Notes under the pieces: model-generated | Seen by the model: the letters and a program-made list of their open reading frames with translations, nothing else | What the model was told of the DNA's origin: nothing | The model's database searches: none | Part shown: positions 1 to 8,377 of the stretch, one piece after another | Layout: every line of letters begins with the position of its first letter | Numbering within the stretch: position 1 is the first letter of the stretch | Virus record (IMG/VR): IMGVR_UViG_3300009104_000975 | Coordinates: 1 to 64,000 of that record | DNA from: a virus | Direction: 5' to 3' (one strand) | Length of the DNA: 64,000 nt | Made by a program: the position numbers and the translations under genes

Positions 1-258
1 TCAATAGCGGCAGTTTACTTTTCATTGCAGGGCAAAATATCACAACTACAACTAGATGTTATTCGAATGCAAGATACTTCGGAATTGAATACAGAATTCC
101 GTATTAAGTGGCCCAGAGGAGAACTTGGTGCATTACCAGATGATGCTGTACAAGACATAAACATTGAATATCTTAAAGAAGAAATAGAAGAGACTAAGGA
201 AGTTCTTGAAGAATTAGAAGAAGAACTAGAAAAACACATAAGAGCCCAAGGACAGTAA
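1..258 (+). CDS. Acidic coiled-coil protein, 5'-truncated by the window edge
   Basis: The reading frame is open from base 1 to a TAA at 256-258. The first codons encode a short hydrophobic stretch, so the true start and probably a membrane segment lie upstream of the window. A TTG at 25 could start a 77-residue form but has no clear ribosome binding site. The C-terminal 40 residues are rich in Glu, Lys and Leu and look like a charged coiled coil. It ends one base before the next small gene. No family was recognised. Confidence 0.55.
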   Translation, partial: SIAAVYFSLQGKISQLQLDVIRMQDTSELNTEFRIKWPRGELGALPDDAVQDINIEYLKEEIEETKEVLEELEEELEKHIRAQGQ

Positions 259-259
259 T

Positions 260-331
260 ATGAAAGATTTACCTAGCTGTCCTGGATGTGGTCATTCAAT
301 AGAAAAATGTATATGTGGAAGTGGAGAATAA
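260..331 (+). CDS. 23-residue Cys-rich mini-protein (zinc-ribbon-like)
   Basis: ATG at 260 follows the previous stop directly and the frame ends in TAA at 329-331. The peptide carries two Cys pairs, CPGC and CIC, spaced like a small metal knuckle. It sits immediately before the rubredoxin gene, five bases upstream of its ATG. Its end overlaps the rubredoxin ribosome binding site, so coupled translation is possible. It could be a real metal-binding peptide or only a translated leader. The Cys pattern and tight spacing favour a gene, but the size makes this tentative. Confidence 0.4.
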   Translation: MKDLPSCPGCGHSIEKCICGSGE

Positions 332-335
332 TAAA

Positions 336-500
336 ATGAAAAAATGGAAATGCTTATTTTGTGGCTACATATATGATGAAGCCGCAGGTGACCCAGACGA
401 AGGCCTAGCACCAGGCACACGTTGGGAAGATATAGATGATGATTGGTTTTGTCCAGACTGCGGTGCAAGTAAAGCAGATTTTGAGATGATAGAAATATAA
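336..500 (+). CDS. Rubredoxin
   Basis: A 54-residue protein with the full rubredoxin signature: Cys6-x2-Cys9 in a CLFCGYIYD context and Cys39-x2-Cys42 in a CPDCG context, which bind one iron atom. Length is typical of the family. The start is ATG at 336, preceded by a GGAG ribosome binding site; an upstream in-frame ATG at 315 would add seven residues not found in rubredoxins. Rubredoxins are cytoplasmic one-electron carriers. In this window a plausible use is electron supply to iron oxygenases or radical SAM enzymes, but the partner is not shown by the sequence. Confidence 0.95.
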   Translation: MKKWKCLFCGYIYDEAAGDPDEGLAPGTRWEDIDDDWFCPDCGASKADFEMIEI

Positions 501-501
501 T

Positions 502-621
502 ATGATGGAACTATTACAAACAGAAGTAACTGTAAATCAAGTAATGTTGTTTGTTATGTTTGTTGTAGTCGCTTTCTTAGTATTTTGTTCTTGCTCTAAT
601 ATCATGATAAAGAAAGACTGA
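502..621 (+). CDS. Small single-span membrane protein, 39 residues
   Basis: ATGATG at 502 starts one base after the rubredoxin stop, and the frame runs to TGA at 619-621. Residues about 14-31 form one strongly hydrophobic segment, followed by Cys-Ser-Cys and a short basic tail. No family was recognised. It closes the cluster of tiny genes ahead of the promoter at 629. Confidence 0.5.
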   Translation: MMELLQTEVTVNQVMLFVMFVVVAFLVFCSCSNIMIKKD

Positions 622-628
622 ATATCGC

Positions 629-657
629 TTGACAGGTGACCTCTTTAAGCGTATACT
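629..657 (+). promoter_or_regulatory. Sigma70-type promoter for the transporter block
   Basis: TTGACA at 629-634 and TATACT at 652-657 are separated by exactly 17 bases. The next gene starts at 724, giving a leader of about 60 bases. The leader contains an inverted repeat, TTAGT at 670-674 and ACTAA at 682-686. Confidence 0.8.
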
Positions 658-723
658 ATAAGTAATAAGTTAGTACTATTAACTAATTTATGGTCAAAGT
701 TTATAAACTCTAAGGAGAAAATA

Positions 724-1722
724 ATGAAACGTTTTATGACAATACTCGGCTTTGTGTTAATGTCAGCAATTGCAAGTGCTGGCTTATTTACTGCAAAAGC
801 GGATGATATAAAAATTGCCGAGTTAAACTGGCAATCAGGTTCAATGATAGCCAGCATTGACGCTTATATATTAAAACATGGCTACGGACACAATATTGAA
901 ATTGTTCCAGGCGGAATTGACGCAACAATACAATCAATGATGGCAACAGGCTCACCTAATATATTTGGCGAAGCATGGACTTCATTATTGGGCGATAGTG
1001 CTCACGAATATATTGCTAACGGAGATCTTTTACAAGTAAGAGATGAAGTTGTAACAGGAGCTGGAGAAGGTTGGTTTATACCAAGTTATATAGCTGAAGA
1101 ATATGGTCTTAATACTATTGAAGATGTATTAGCAAGACCTGACTTATTCCCACATCCAGAAGATCCTAGCAAGGGTGGAATTGTAATTTGTCCTGAAGGT
1201 TGGAGTTGTAAAAAACATAACGAAAATCTATTTAGAGCATATGACATGGAAGCCAAAGGCTGGAAAATTATTGATCCAGGATCAGGTACTGGTTTAAATG
1301 CTTATTGGGAAGGACAAGTTGTCAAAAACAAAAGTGCATTTGGGTACTATTGGACACCTACTGTATTAGTAGGACGTTTAAATCTAATGGCACTTCCTTC
1401 TACTGAAGGCTATGCAGGAGATGATAATTGGACAAATTGTATTTCTAGAGCAGTTGATGAATGTGCTAATCCACAAGCGTCATCTTGGCCTACATCTAAA
1501 ACAGGAACTATTGTTACGCCAGGACTTCATCCAGCCGTAATGGTTTATCTTTCTAAAAGAGGATTTGATGGAAGTATTATTACTTCAATGCTAGTTTGGT
1601 CAGATGATAATCAAGCAACAGCAGATGAAGCCGCAGTTGAATTTTTAAGACAACATCCAGAAATTTGGACAAAATGGGTAACACCTGAAGCCGCAACAAG
1701 AATTACTGCGTCTTTAAATTAA
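724..1722 (+). CDS. ABC transporter substrate-binding protein, glycine betaine/proline type (OpuAC family)
   Basis: A 332-residue periplasmic solute-binding protein. It begins with a signal peptide of basic residues, a hydrophobic core and an Ala-rich cleavage region near residue 26. The mature part has OpuAC-like features, including the early LNWQSG segment and several Trp and Tyr residues suited to binding a quaternary ammonium group. GGAG precedes the ATG. The ABC permease gene follows 11 bases downstream. Such proteins capture glycine betaine, proline betaine, choline or related osmolytes; the exact ligand cannot be read from sequence. Its presence in a phage is unusual and suggests boosting of host uptake during infection. 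No matching ATPase gene is in the window. Confidence 0.85.
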   Translation: MKRFMTILGFVLMSAIASAGLFTAKADDIKIAELNWQSGSMIASIDAYILKHGYGHNIEIVPGGIDATIQSMMATGSPNIFGEAWTSLLGDSAHEYIANGDLLQVRDEVVTGAGEGWFIPSYIAEEYGLNTIEDVLARPDLFPHPEDPSKGGIVICPEGWSCKKHNENLFRAYDMEAKGWKIIDPGSGTGLNAYWEGQVVKNKSAFGYYWTPTVLVGRLNLMALPSTEGYAGDDNWTNCISRAVDECANPQASSWPTSKTGTIVTPGLHPAVMVYLSKRGFDGSIITSMLVWSDDNQATADEAAVEFLRQHPEIWTKWVTPEAATRITASLN

Positions 1723-1733
1723 GGTGATACATA

Positions 1734-2603
1734 TTGAACTTTCCATCTTTAGATAGAGAAACTATCACAGTTCTTAAGAAGTCTATTGACAGTACATTTA
1801 GAGAGTTTGCTAGTAATTGGGGAGAATGGTTTACAGAACTGCTCTCCCCAATTCATTGGCTACTTATTCATTTTGAGAAACTATTAATTGCTACGCCTTG
1901 GTATATATTTTTAGGTTTAACAAGTTTATTACTTTGGAAAGTAACACAAAACTGGAAACTAATATTAGGTTTCTTAATTAGTTTTAACTTAATTGGTTTA
2001 GTTGGTATGTGGGACGACACAATGCGAACACTAGCCATTGTAGTTGTTTCTACTCTTGTTTGTATAGTTGTCGGTATTCCTACAGGAATATTAATGGCAA
2101 AGAACAATTTAGCACAAAGAATTATCTTACCCATACTAGATTTAATGCAAACTATTCCAAGTTTTGTATATCTAATTCCTGTTATAATGTTATTTGGACT
2201 TGGCAAAGTTCCAGGCTTAATTGCTATAAGTGTCTTTGCTATACCTCCAGTAATTAGATTTACAAATATTGGCATTCGAGAAATTAATAAAGATTTAACA
2301 GAAACAGCACACGCACTAGGATTAAGACCTATGCATATTTTAAGACTAATTGAATTACCACTGGCACGTAATGTTATACTTGGTGGAGTAAATCAAACAG
2401 TTATGATGGCTTTAGCAATGGTTGTTATTGCTAGTATGATTGGAGTACGAGGATTAGGCTCTCAAGTTATGAACTCAATAGGTAATGGATACTTAGGATT
2501 GGGTGTAATAAGTGGATTATCCATTGTAGCATTAGCAATCATTATAGATAGAGCAATACAATCACATAATAAACGCCATGATAAATGGAGAGATTATAAA
2601 TAG
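1734..2603 (+). CDS. ABC transporter permease, ProW/OpuAB type
   Basis: A 289-residue inner-membrane protein with several hydrophobic spans. Around residues 195-215 it carries the EAA-like cytoplasmic loop (ETAHALGLRP then LPLARNVILGG) that docks the ATPase in binding-protein-dependent permeases. It starts with TTG at 1734 after an AAGGTG ribosome binding site. The substrate-binding protein lies directly upstream. The ATPase (ProV/OpuAA) is missing here, so the complex either uses the host ATPase or a gene outside the window. The stop codon region overlaps a perfect TATAAATA late-promoter-like box that serves the next gene. Confidence 0.85.
   Translation: MNFPSLDRETITVLKKSIDSTFREFASNWGEWFTELLSPIHWLLIHFEKLLIATPWYIFLGLTSLLLWKVTQNWKLILGFLISFNLIGLVGMWDDTMRTLAIVVVSTLVCIVVGIPTGILMAKNNLAQRIILPILDLMQTIPSFVYLIPVIMLFGLGKVPGLIAISVFAIPPVIRFTNIGIREINKDLTETAHALGLRPMHILRLIELPLARNVILGGVNQTVMMALAMVVIASMIGVRGLGSQVMNSIGNGYLGLGVISGLSIVALAIIIDRAIQSHNKRHDKWRDYK
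2595..2602 (+). promoter_or_regulatory. T4-late-type promoter box TATAAATA
   Basis: A perfect TATAAATA lies 22 bases before the TauD-like start at 2625 and overlaps the permease stop codon. In T4-like phages this box, recognised by the gp55 sigma factor, drives late genes. The assignment rests on motif and position only. Confidence 0.55.
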
Positions 2604-2624
2604 TGTTAATAAAGGATTAGGTCA

Positions 2625-3491
2625 ATGAAACAAATAAAAGATTATACTGATGCCGAAATAATAGACGAAGCACAACGTATACTAACAGAAGGCTTTACCC
2701 TTCATTATGATCAGGAATTTACTCAAAGAGAATTAGTAGACTATTGTAAACGAATAGGCAATACTGATGATGATATGTTAGGGTATATGCAATTTAACCC
2801 TAAAGATAATCCAGATATATCAATTGTTTCTCCTGACCCAAGAATGTTGTTAGGACACAATGATTTAGAATGGCATTCAAATGGAACTGTACATCATGTA
2901 GTTGACGGTAAATGGGGACACAAAGAATGGTTAATTTGTTTATACTGTAAAGATTATTGCCCAGACACAGTTTTATCAGTAAGCAATAATCGTGATGCTT
3001 TTTTAGACTTACCAAAAGAAGAAAAGGATTGGTGGAGAGGTGTTGAAGTACAACTAAACAATAATGGTGGAAGTATATTAGGAAAGTATTATCATCAGAG
3101 CAAAGAAGCAATGACAGATGAAGATAGAGTTATTCCTATTGATGATGGATACAGAAAAGAATATAAAGAAATTCCAGAACACACCGGCGATGAGCGTATG
3201 CCTGTTGTTAATATTCATCCAGTTGGTGGGCAAGAATTTTTATATTGGCAACCACCTTTGATTACTAAAGCATGGTTTGATGGTGAACTTATAAATGACT
3301 TAAATGGATTACAACAAAAATTTGATAAGGTTATTAATAGAACCAAGTACATCAAAGACATTGTGTTTAGGCCCGGTGATATATTAATTATGGATCAATT
3401 TTATACACTACACAGACGTTCGCCAATAATGAATAAGAATAGAGAACTTTGGCGTGTTGCTATAGACTATACAAATTCTATAGACAAGTAG
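2625..3491 (+). CDS. TauD/TfdA-like 2-oxoglutarate dioxygenase homologue with altered metal ligand
   Basis: A 288-residue protein of the TauD/TfdA fold. The family has a His-x-Asp motif and a distal His to hold Fe(II), plus an Arg for 2-oxoglutarate. Here the first motif reads His84-Ser85-Asn86 within WHSNGT, where the family usually has WHSDGT. The distal His263 (LHRRS) and a downstream Arg near 278 are kept. An Asp-to-Asn change could weaken or redirect catalysis. The next gene is a paralogue with an intact motif. Together they begin a six-gene block with an adenylate-forming enzyme, a radical SAM enzyme, a nitroreductase and a methyltransferase. It may act as a hydroxylase, a modified-activity enzyme or a partner of its paralogue. 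Confidence 0.8.
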   Translation: MKQIKDYTDAEIIDEAQRILTEGFTLHYDQEFTQRELVDYCKRIGNTDDDMLGYMQFNPKDNPDISIVSPDPRMLLGHNDLEWHSNGTVHHVVDGKWGHKEWLICLYCKDYCPDTVLSVSNNRDAFLDLPKEEKDWWRGVEVQLNNNGGSILGKYYHQSKEAMTDEDRVIPIDDGYRKEYKEIPEHTGDERMPVVNIHPVGGQEFLYWQPPLITKAWFDGELINDLNGLQQKFDKVINRTKYIKDIVFRPGDILIMDQFYTLHRRSPIMNKNRELWRVAIDYTNSIDK

Positions 3492-3501
3492 GAGAATTAA
3501 C

Positions 3502-4425
3502 ATGATGAAAAAAATAACAGACTATACAGATTTCGAATTAAGAGAAGCAGTTGACATACTGTTACGAAATGGCCATGTATTATTTCACGATCAATACTTA
3601 ACACAAGATGAATTAGTAGAGTTTTGTAGACGAATAGGCAATACTGATGATTCTAATCCATCTATGGGACACATGGAGTTTAACCCAAAAGATAATCCAG
3701 ATATTTCCCTAATCACAACACAACCAGTAGGAAAGTCACCACATGGAATGTTTGGCCCAACAGACTTAGTATATCACGGAGATGGTGGTATGTGTCATGT
3801 TGGTGAATTTAAAGAATTATTAACAGGATTATATTGTGTAGGGTCATGTCCTGATACTGTATTAAGTTTATTAAACACTAATAAAGCATTTAGTTATTTT
3901 ACAGAAGAAGAAAAAGAATATTGGCGTAATGTAGAAACACAATTAAATGGTCAAGAAAAAGGAATATATGGAACTTATGAAGAGATGAAAAGAGATGGAA
4001 GTATGAAAGCCATTGACGGTGTTCAAGAAGCCTATAAAACTCCAATATACCATTATGATGATGAAAGACAAAACGTAGTTAATGTACACCCATATACCGA
4101 TAAAGAATTTATGTTATGGCAACCTGCATTTATCTGCAAAGCGTGGTACAAAGGCGAACCAATTGACGTAGATGAAATACAAAAGAAGTTTCGGAAGGCA
4201 TTAGTTCAAGGAAAGAATATAACAGACTTTGTTCTTAGAGAAGGCGACTTCTTAATTTGTGATCAATACTATACACTACACAGACGTTCATGGGTTAATA
4301 GTGCTGAGAGAATGATATGGCGAACAGCATTTGATTATTCTACATTATTAGGACCTGATAGTGTGTATGATAGTAGCATTGAAGAACAAAAATACATTTC
4401 ACGTAAACGCAAGAACAAAAGTTAA
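3502..4425 (+). CDS. TauD/TfdA-like Fe(II)/2-oxoglutarate dioxygenase
   Basis: A 307-residue paralogue of the preceding gene; the shared segments RIGNTDD, FNPKDNPDIS and YTLHRRS make the relationship plain. The metal site appears complete: His92-Gly93-Asp94 and distal His260, with an Arg further on. TauD-family enzymes hydroxylate taurine, carnitine-pathway intermediates, amino acids or tethered substrates. The start is ATGATG at 3502 after GGAG. Ten bases separate it from the upstream stop and five bases separate it from the adenylating enzyme, so these are almost certainly co-translated. The substrate is unknown; neighbours suggest an amino-acid-like small molecule. Confidence 0.88.
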   Translation: MMKKITDYTDFELREAVDILLRNGHVLFHDQYLTQDELVEFCRRIGNTDDSNPSMGHMEFNPKDNPDISLITTQPVGKSPHGMFGPTDLVYHGDGGMCHVGEFKELLTGLYCVGSCPDTVLSLLNTNKAFSYFTEEEKEYWRNVETQLNGQEKGIYGTYEEMKRDGSMKAIDGVQEAYKTPIYHYDDERQNVVNVHPYTDKEFMLWQPAFICKAWYKGEPIDVDEIQKKFRKALVQGKNITDFVLREGDFLICDQYYTLHRRSWVNSAERMIWRTAFDYSTLLGPDSVYDSSIEEQKYISRKRKNKS

Positions 4426-4430
4426 ACATT

Positions 4431-5864
4431 ATGTTAAAACAAAAACAAAAACCATTAAGCGATGATCAGATATTTCTAAGTTCATCAACTGAACAGATTA
4501 CTTGGGGCGAACTACATGCAAATCTTGATGCTAAAGTAGAAAGATTAAAAGAGCATGGAATTGGACCACACGTTGTTTTTGTAGTAGCAGAAGAGCAAGT
4601 AACAATAGATGATTACTTATGGATACTTGCTAGTATTAAGAACGGTGGGTCAGCTACACAAGCAGATGGTAGACAATCTAAAATGGAATTAGATGGGTTA
4701 ATTGCAGGCTGTAAAGCAATATGTATTATACGAAGTAATGAGATAACCATGCTAACAGACGATTTGACACCCACAATCCTACATCCATTAGAAGTTTATA
4801 GAGGTATGACAAGTGGAACTACAGTTAAAGAATTCTTTGAAATGTATCCTTTCTTTTGGGATTATGAAGACCACGAAAACGCAATTGTAGATGGACAAAC
4901 ACTATTAGGTTGTACAGCACATGCTTCAACACAACATTTATTTGCAATAGCACCAGAGTTTGAATTTGCTCAACGTCCCTATATACTTTGCACACACGGA
5001 TTTACAGCAACATACAATCCATATAACTTATTAAGAATGTATTATATAGGTGGCGGATTACACTTCTTAAACTATGGTGATAATATTCCAGAACAAATAC
5101 AAAAAGCAAATCCCAATTGTTGTATCTCATATCCTAATGCTGTTAAAAGAATAGTTGATGCATGTCCAGATGATTTCAATTGGAATGGAATCAAATATTG
5201 GGAAATGTCAGGTGGGCATACTCCAGAATCAATTGTTAGAAGTATTGAGAAAAAGTTTAACTTTGTATGTATGCACAACATGATGGCAAGTACAGAAGCA
5301 GACTGTCATTCTAGTGCAAAATATAGACCCGGTGATCCAATAGAAAACTTTTATGGATTTGTACACGACCCTAAATTTTATAATGGCGAACTTAAATATG
5401 ATGATGAGGGTGTACTTTGGTATAGGTATGGAACACTTGATTGGCAAACAGATGGCGATAAGTTTGAGAATAGAAATGGTGCCTGGTTTTATACAGGCAG
5501 AGTGTTCGATGATGTTATTTTTATGAAAGGTGGTGTCAAGATTTATACAGGAATGGTTGAGGCTAAGGCACTTGAAACTCCTGGCGTTGAAAACGTTGCT
5601 AGTTGTGAGAAAGACGAACTTCATTACTTAATATATACAGGAGATGCATCAGCAAAGGATATTGCAAAAAGTTTTAAAGAAATGCAACCATCTAAAAGAC
5701 CACACAACATATATCATGTTACTGATGAACTATTCTTTGGACAATCAAGTGAAACACTAACTCCACAAAAACTACAAAAACATAAATTAGCAGAAATTGT
5801 TTTAAATGGGCCTGCAGATCAAAGACTAGAACATATTAATCTTAAAGATCACTCTCAAGTATAA
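4431..5864 (+). CDS. AMP-forming adenylate ligase (ANL superfamily), stand-alone
   Basis: A 477-residue member of the acyl/aminoacyl-adenylating superfamily. It shows the TSGTT phosphate-binding loop near residue 126 and the late core motif in which a Thr/Gly/Asp segment leads to GRVFDDVIFMKGGVKIYTGMVE (compare GRxDDxxKxxGxxIxxxEIE). A small C-terminal lobe carries Lys residues near 455-460 that could be the catalytic lysine. Such enzymes activate a carboxylate with ATP for transfer to CoA, a carrier protein or an amine. No carrier domain is fused and none was seen nearby, so the acceptor is unknown. Its place between dioxygenases and a radical SAM enzyme suggests a biosynthetic role. Confidence 0.8.
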   Translation: MLKQKQKPLSDDQIFLSSSTEQITWGELHANLDAKVERLKEHGIGPHVVFVVAEEQVTIDDYLWILASIKNGGSATQADGRQSKMELDGLIAGCKAICIIRSNEITMLTDDLTPTILHPLEVYRGMTSGTTVKEFFEMYPFFWDYEDHENAIVDGQTLLGCTAHASTQHLFAIAPEFEFAQRPYILCTHGFTATYNPYNLLRMYYIGGGLHFLNYGDNIPEQIQKANPNCCISYPNAVKRIVDACPDDFNWNGIKYWEMSGGHTPESIVRSIEKKFNFVCMHNMMASTEADCHSSAKYRPGDPIENFYGFVHDPKFYNGELKYDDEGVLWYRYGTLDWQTDGDKFENRNGAWFYTGRVFDDVIFMKGGVKIYTGMVEAKALETPGVENVASCEKDELHYLIYTGDASAKDIAKSFKEMQPSKRPHNIYHVTDELFFGQSSETLTPQKLQKHKLAEIVLNGPADQRLEHINLKDHSQV

Positions 5865-5866
5865 TA

Positions 5867-6874
5867 ATGAATTGGCTAAAACAAATACACCATATGCAAA
5901 TTGATATTACAAGTTATTGTAACGCAAGGTGTGGTGCGTGTGCTAGAAACATAGCTGGAGGAAAAACACAGCCGTGGTTACAATTAAGTCACTTTGATAA
6001 ACATATTTGGTATCGTTTATTTACTGAAGATACTATTGATACAGAAATACTTAAATTAAAACTTAATGGAAATTGGGGAGACCCAGGTATGCATCCTGAT
6101 TTACCTGAATTAATTTCTGTGTTTGGTAAATGTAATCCAGAAGCATCTGTACAAATTTGTACTAATGGTGGAACACATAATGAAGAATGGTGGGGTAGTT
6201 TAGGCAATGCATTATCTAGAGATACAAAATATCATGCTGTTGATTTTGCTATTGATGGACTAGAAGACACACATTTAATATATAGGCGCTCAACAGATTA
6301 TAATAAAATATTAGCAAATGCAATATCTTTTGCTAAAGCAGGTGGAAAAAGTCGTTGGATAATGACATTGTTTGATTATAATATACATCAAATAGATGAA
6401 GCAATTGAGGTAGCAAGAAAGAATAACTTTACGTCAATTAAATTTAGATATAGTCATACAAAAAATGCATTAGTTGAAACACCAACAGAAGAATACAGGT
6501 TACATACTGATAAAGCAGATAAAGTTACATTGCCAGACACAGTATATTTTAATAATTCAGTAATGTTTTCTGAAAACTCAACAAAACATACAACTGATAG
6601 TAAATGCCCATGGTATAGAGATGAACGAATACAAATTGGGCCGTGGGGCAATGTGTGGCCATGTTGCTATATTGCAGATGTAATGGAAGGAATAACTGAG
6701 ATAAACCAACAAGAACAGTTAGAAAAAGAAATGCCTAATCAAGAATGGAACAATTTAACAAATCACTCATTAAATGACATACTTAGTCATAAATGGTTCA
6801 ATAGTACATTAAATAGTGCTGTAGAGCACGGTAAGTATGCTGTATGTATAAATAATTGTGAAATAACAACATGA
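5867..6874 (+). CDS. Radical SAM protein with SPASM-type C-terminal cluster domain
   Basis: A 335-residue enzyme with the radical SAM motif Cys18-x3-Cys22-x2-Cys25, which binds the [4Fe-4S] cluster that cleaves SAM. The C-terminal part has Cys near 247, a PCC pair near 266-267 and a Cys-x3-Cys near 327-331, the arrangement of SPASM auxiliary cluster domains. SPASM enzymes modify peptides, proteins or small molecules by radical chemistry. The ATG lies two bases after the ligase stop. The end overlaps the nitroreductase start by four bases (ATGA). It is closest in layout to the radical SAM gene at 18339, with the motif at the same residue numbers. The substrate is not known. Confidence 0.9.
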   Translation: MNWLKQIHHMQIDITSYCNARCGACARNIAGGKTQPWLQLSHFDKHIWYRLFTEDTIDTEILKLKLNGNWGDPGMHPDLPELISVFGKCNPEASVQICTNGGTHNEEWWGSLGNALSRDTKYHAVDFAIDGLEDTHLIYRRSTDYNKILANAISFAKAGGKSRWIMTLFDYNIHQIDEAIEVARKNNFTSIKFRYSHTKNALVETPTEEYRLHTDKADKVTLPDTVYFNNSVMFSENSTKHTTDSKCPWYRDERIQIGPWGNVWPCCYIADVMEGITEINQQEQLEKEMPNQEWNNLTNHSLNDILSHKWFNSTLNSAVEHGKYAVCINNCEITT

Positions 6875-7566
6875 ATGTAAATGACGCTATAAGAAAACGT
6901 AAATCAACACGTGCATTTTTAAATAAACAAGTGTATCCACATATTGTAATTAAAATACTAGAACAAGCAAAACGAGCACCAAGTGGCGATAATCATCAAC
7001 CTTGGGACGTTGTAGTACTTACTGGTAAAGCAAAAAACAACTTATGTATTAAGTTAGAAGAAGCATTTCGTTCAGGTAAACAACCTGTTATGGATTATGA
7101 ATACTATCCACAAGACAAAAAGTCTGAGAAAGATACTAAATGGTTTGGTAAGTATAAAGATAACAGAAAAGCATGTGGGATAGGGTTATACTCACAAATG
7201 GGTATTATTTCTAAAGGAATGCAAAAACAAAAAGACGACTTATATGCTAAAAACTACAGAGCTTTTGATGCACCCGTAATGCTATTATTCTTTATTGATA
7301 GAGAATTAGGGAAAGGTTCTTACGTAGACTATGGAATGTTTATACAATCTATTATGTTATTAGCAACAGAGAATGGACTAGCAACATGTTCACAAGGCTC
7401 GTTGGGTGAATATGCTGATATTATACGTGAAGAGTTGCCAAAGTACAAAGATAAGATAGTTTTATGTGGTATGAGTATGGGATATGAAGATCCATCAAAC
7501 CCAATTAATCAGTATAGAACTATGAGGCAAGACATAAACGAAATAGTAAAATATTATGACGAATAA
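6871..7566 (+). CDS. Nitroreductase-family flavoprotein
   Basis: A 231-residue protein of the FMN-dependent nitroreductase fold. The N-terminal RKRKSTRAF segment matches the FMN phosphate-binding site, APSGDNHQPW is the characteristic second motif, and the C-terminal LCGMSMGYEDPSNPIN resembles the family's GxPxx dinucleotide-side segment. These enzymes reduce or oxidise small molecules with NAD(P)H and flavin; some act in biosynthesis, for example by dehydrogenating azoline rings. The start overlaps the radical SAM stop by four bases, and the methyltransferase start overlaps its own end, so expression is coupled within the block. Confidence 0.88.
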   Translation: MNVNDAIRKRKSTRAFLNKQVYPHIVIKILEQAKRAPSGDNHQPWDVVVLTGKAKNNLCIKLEEAFRSGKQPVMDYEYYPQDKKSEKDTKWFGKYKDNRKACGIGLYSQMGIISKGMQKQKDDLYAKNYRAFDAPVMLLFFIDRELGKGSYVDYGMFIQSIMLLATENGLATCSQGSLGEYADIIREELPKYKDKIVLCGMSMGYEDPSNPINQYRTMRQDINEIVKYYDE

Positions 7567-8158
7567 AGAACAAAAATGGCTCGATGAAGTATATGATAAA
7601 AATAATAGCGAGTTATATGACGAATGGGATAACTATCATGAACAAGTCATAGAAGGATTAGGATGGAAATGTCATACAATAGCGGCTAAATGGATTGCTG
7701 ATAACTTTCCAGAAGGAACCGAAGTTGCAGACATTGGATGTGGTAACGGTCAAGTGGGTATTGGATTAGCAGAACATGATTATAAAATTGATGGATATGA
7801 CTTAAATCTCAAAATGCTTGAAAGATTTATAGCAACAAACTATAGATCAATTAGTAAACATGACATTACTGAAAAAGCATTACCAAAGAAGTATAAATGT
7901 ATAACAGCAATAGGTGTATTAACAAAAGGTCATGTTAATTCTATTGCGGCAGAACATTTAGCAAACAGTTTAACAAACGACGGACTACTATTTTGTAGTA
8001 TGTCTAAGCACGATGGCGATTGGTTTTATGATGGTGGATGGAATGCACAATCATATTTAGATGTTGTAAATATTACACCAGTACACAGTTTAACCACCCC
8101 AGAAGGCATAAAAACGTATCATAATATGGTTATTTGGCGAAAGAAAGCAAGATCTTAG
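7556..8158 (+). CDS. Class I SAM-dependent methyltransferase
   Basis: A 200-residue protein with the Rossmann-like methyltransferase fold. Motif I is VADIGCGNGQVG at residues 57-68, followed by an acidic residue at the end of strand 2 (GYDLN). The start ATG at 7556 lies inside the end of the nitroreductase gene. It is the last gene of the 2625-8158 block and is followed at once by a strong promoter for the next unit. The acceptor is unknown; methylation of the block's product is the simple inference. Confidence 0.82.
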   Translation: MTNKEQKWLDEVYDKNNSELYDEWDNYHEQVIEGLGWKCHTIAAKWIADNFPEGTEVADIGCGNGQVGIGLAEHDYKIDGYDLNLKMLERFIATNYRSISKHDITEKALPKKYKCITAIGVLTKGHVNSIAAEHLANSLTNDGLLFCSMSKHDGDWFYDGGWNAQSYLDVVNITPVHSLTTPEGIKTYHNMVIWRKKARS

Positions 8159-8187
8159 TTGACATCTTGGTAATAATGTATTATAAT
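8159..8187 (+). promoter_or_regulatory. Consensus sigma70-type promoter
   Basis: TTGACA at 8159-8164 and TATAAT at 8182-8187 are separated by 17 bases, a perfect consensus. An inverted repeat, TCGCAA at 8198-8203 and TTGCGA at 8209-8214, lies just past the expected start of transcription and could be an operator. It serves the small genes starting at 8231. Confidence 0.88.
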
Positions 8188-8230
8188 AATAAAGAATTCG
8201 CAATAGATTTGCGATAGAAAAGGATATAAA

Positions 8231-8365
8231 ATGGGATATTTTATACTCGGGATTTTAATAGGATGGTTAGTACCTAGACCTAAATTAATAGGCAAGGTAG
8301 AATCATCTATATGGAGTCCAATTAAAGAAAGAATGCCAGAGAGCATAACTAAGCACTTTGGATAA
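8231..8365 (+). CDS. Small membrane-anchored protein, 44 residues
   Basis: ATG at 8231 follows an AAAAGGAT ribosome binding site, and the frame ends in TAA at 8363-8365. Residues 3-15 are hydrophobic and the rest is polar with a basic centre. It is the first gene after a consensus promoter, and the cold-shock gene follows 12 bases later. No family was recognised. Confidence 0.6.
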   Translation: MGYFILGILIGWLVPRPKLIGKVESSIWSPIKERMPESITKHFG

Positions 8366-8377
8366 AGAAGGAAGACA

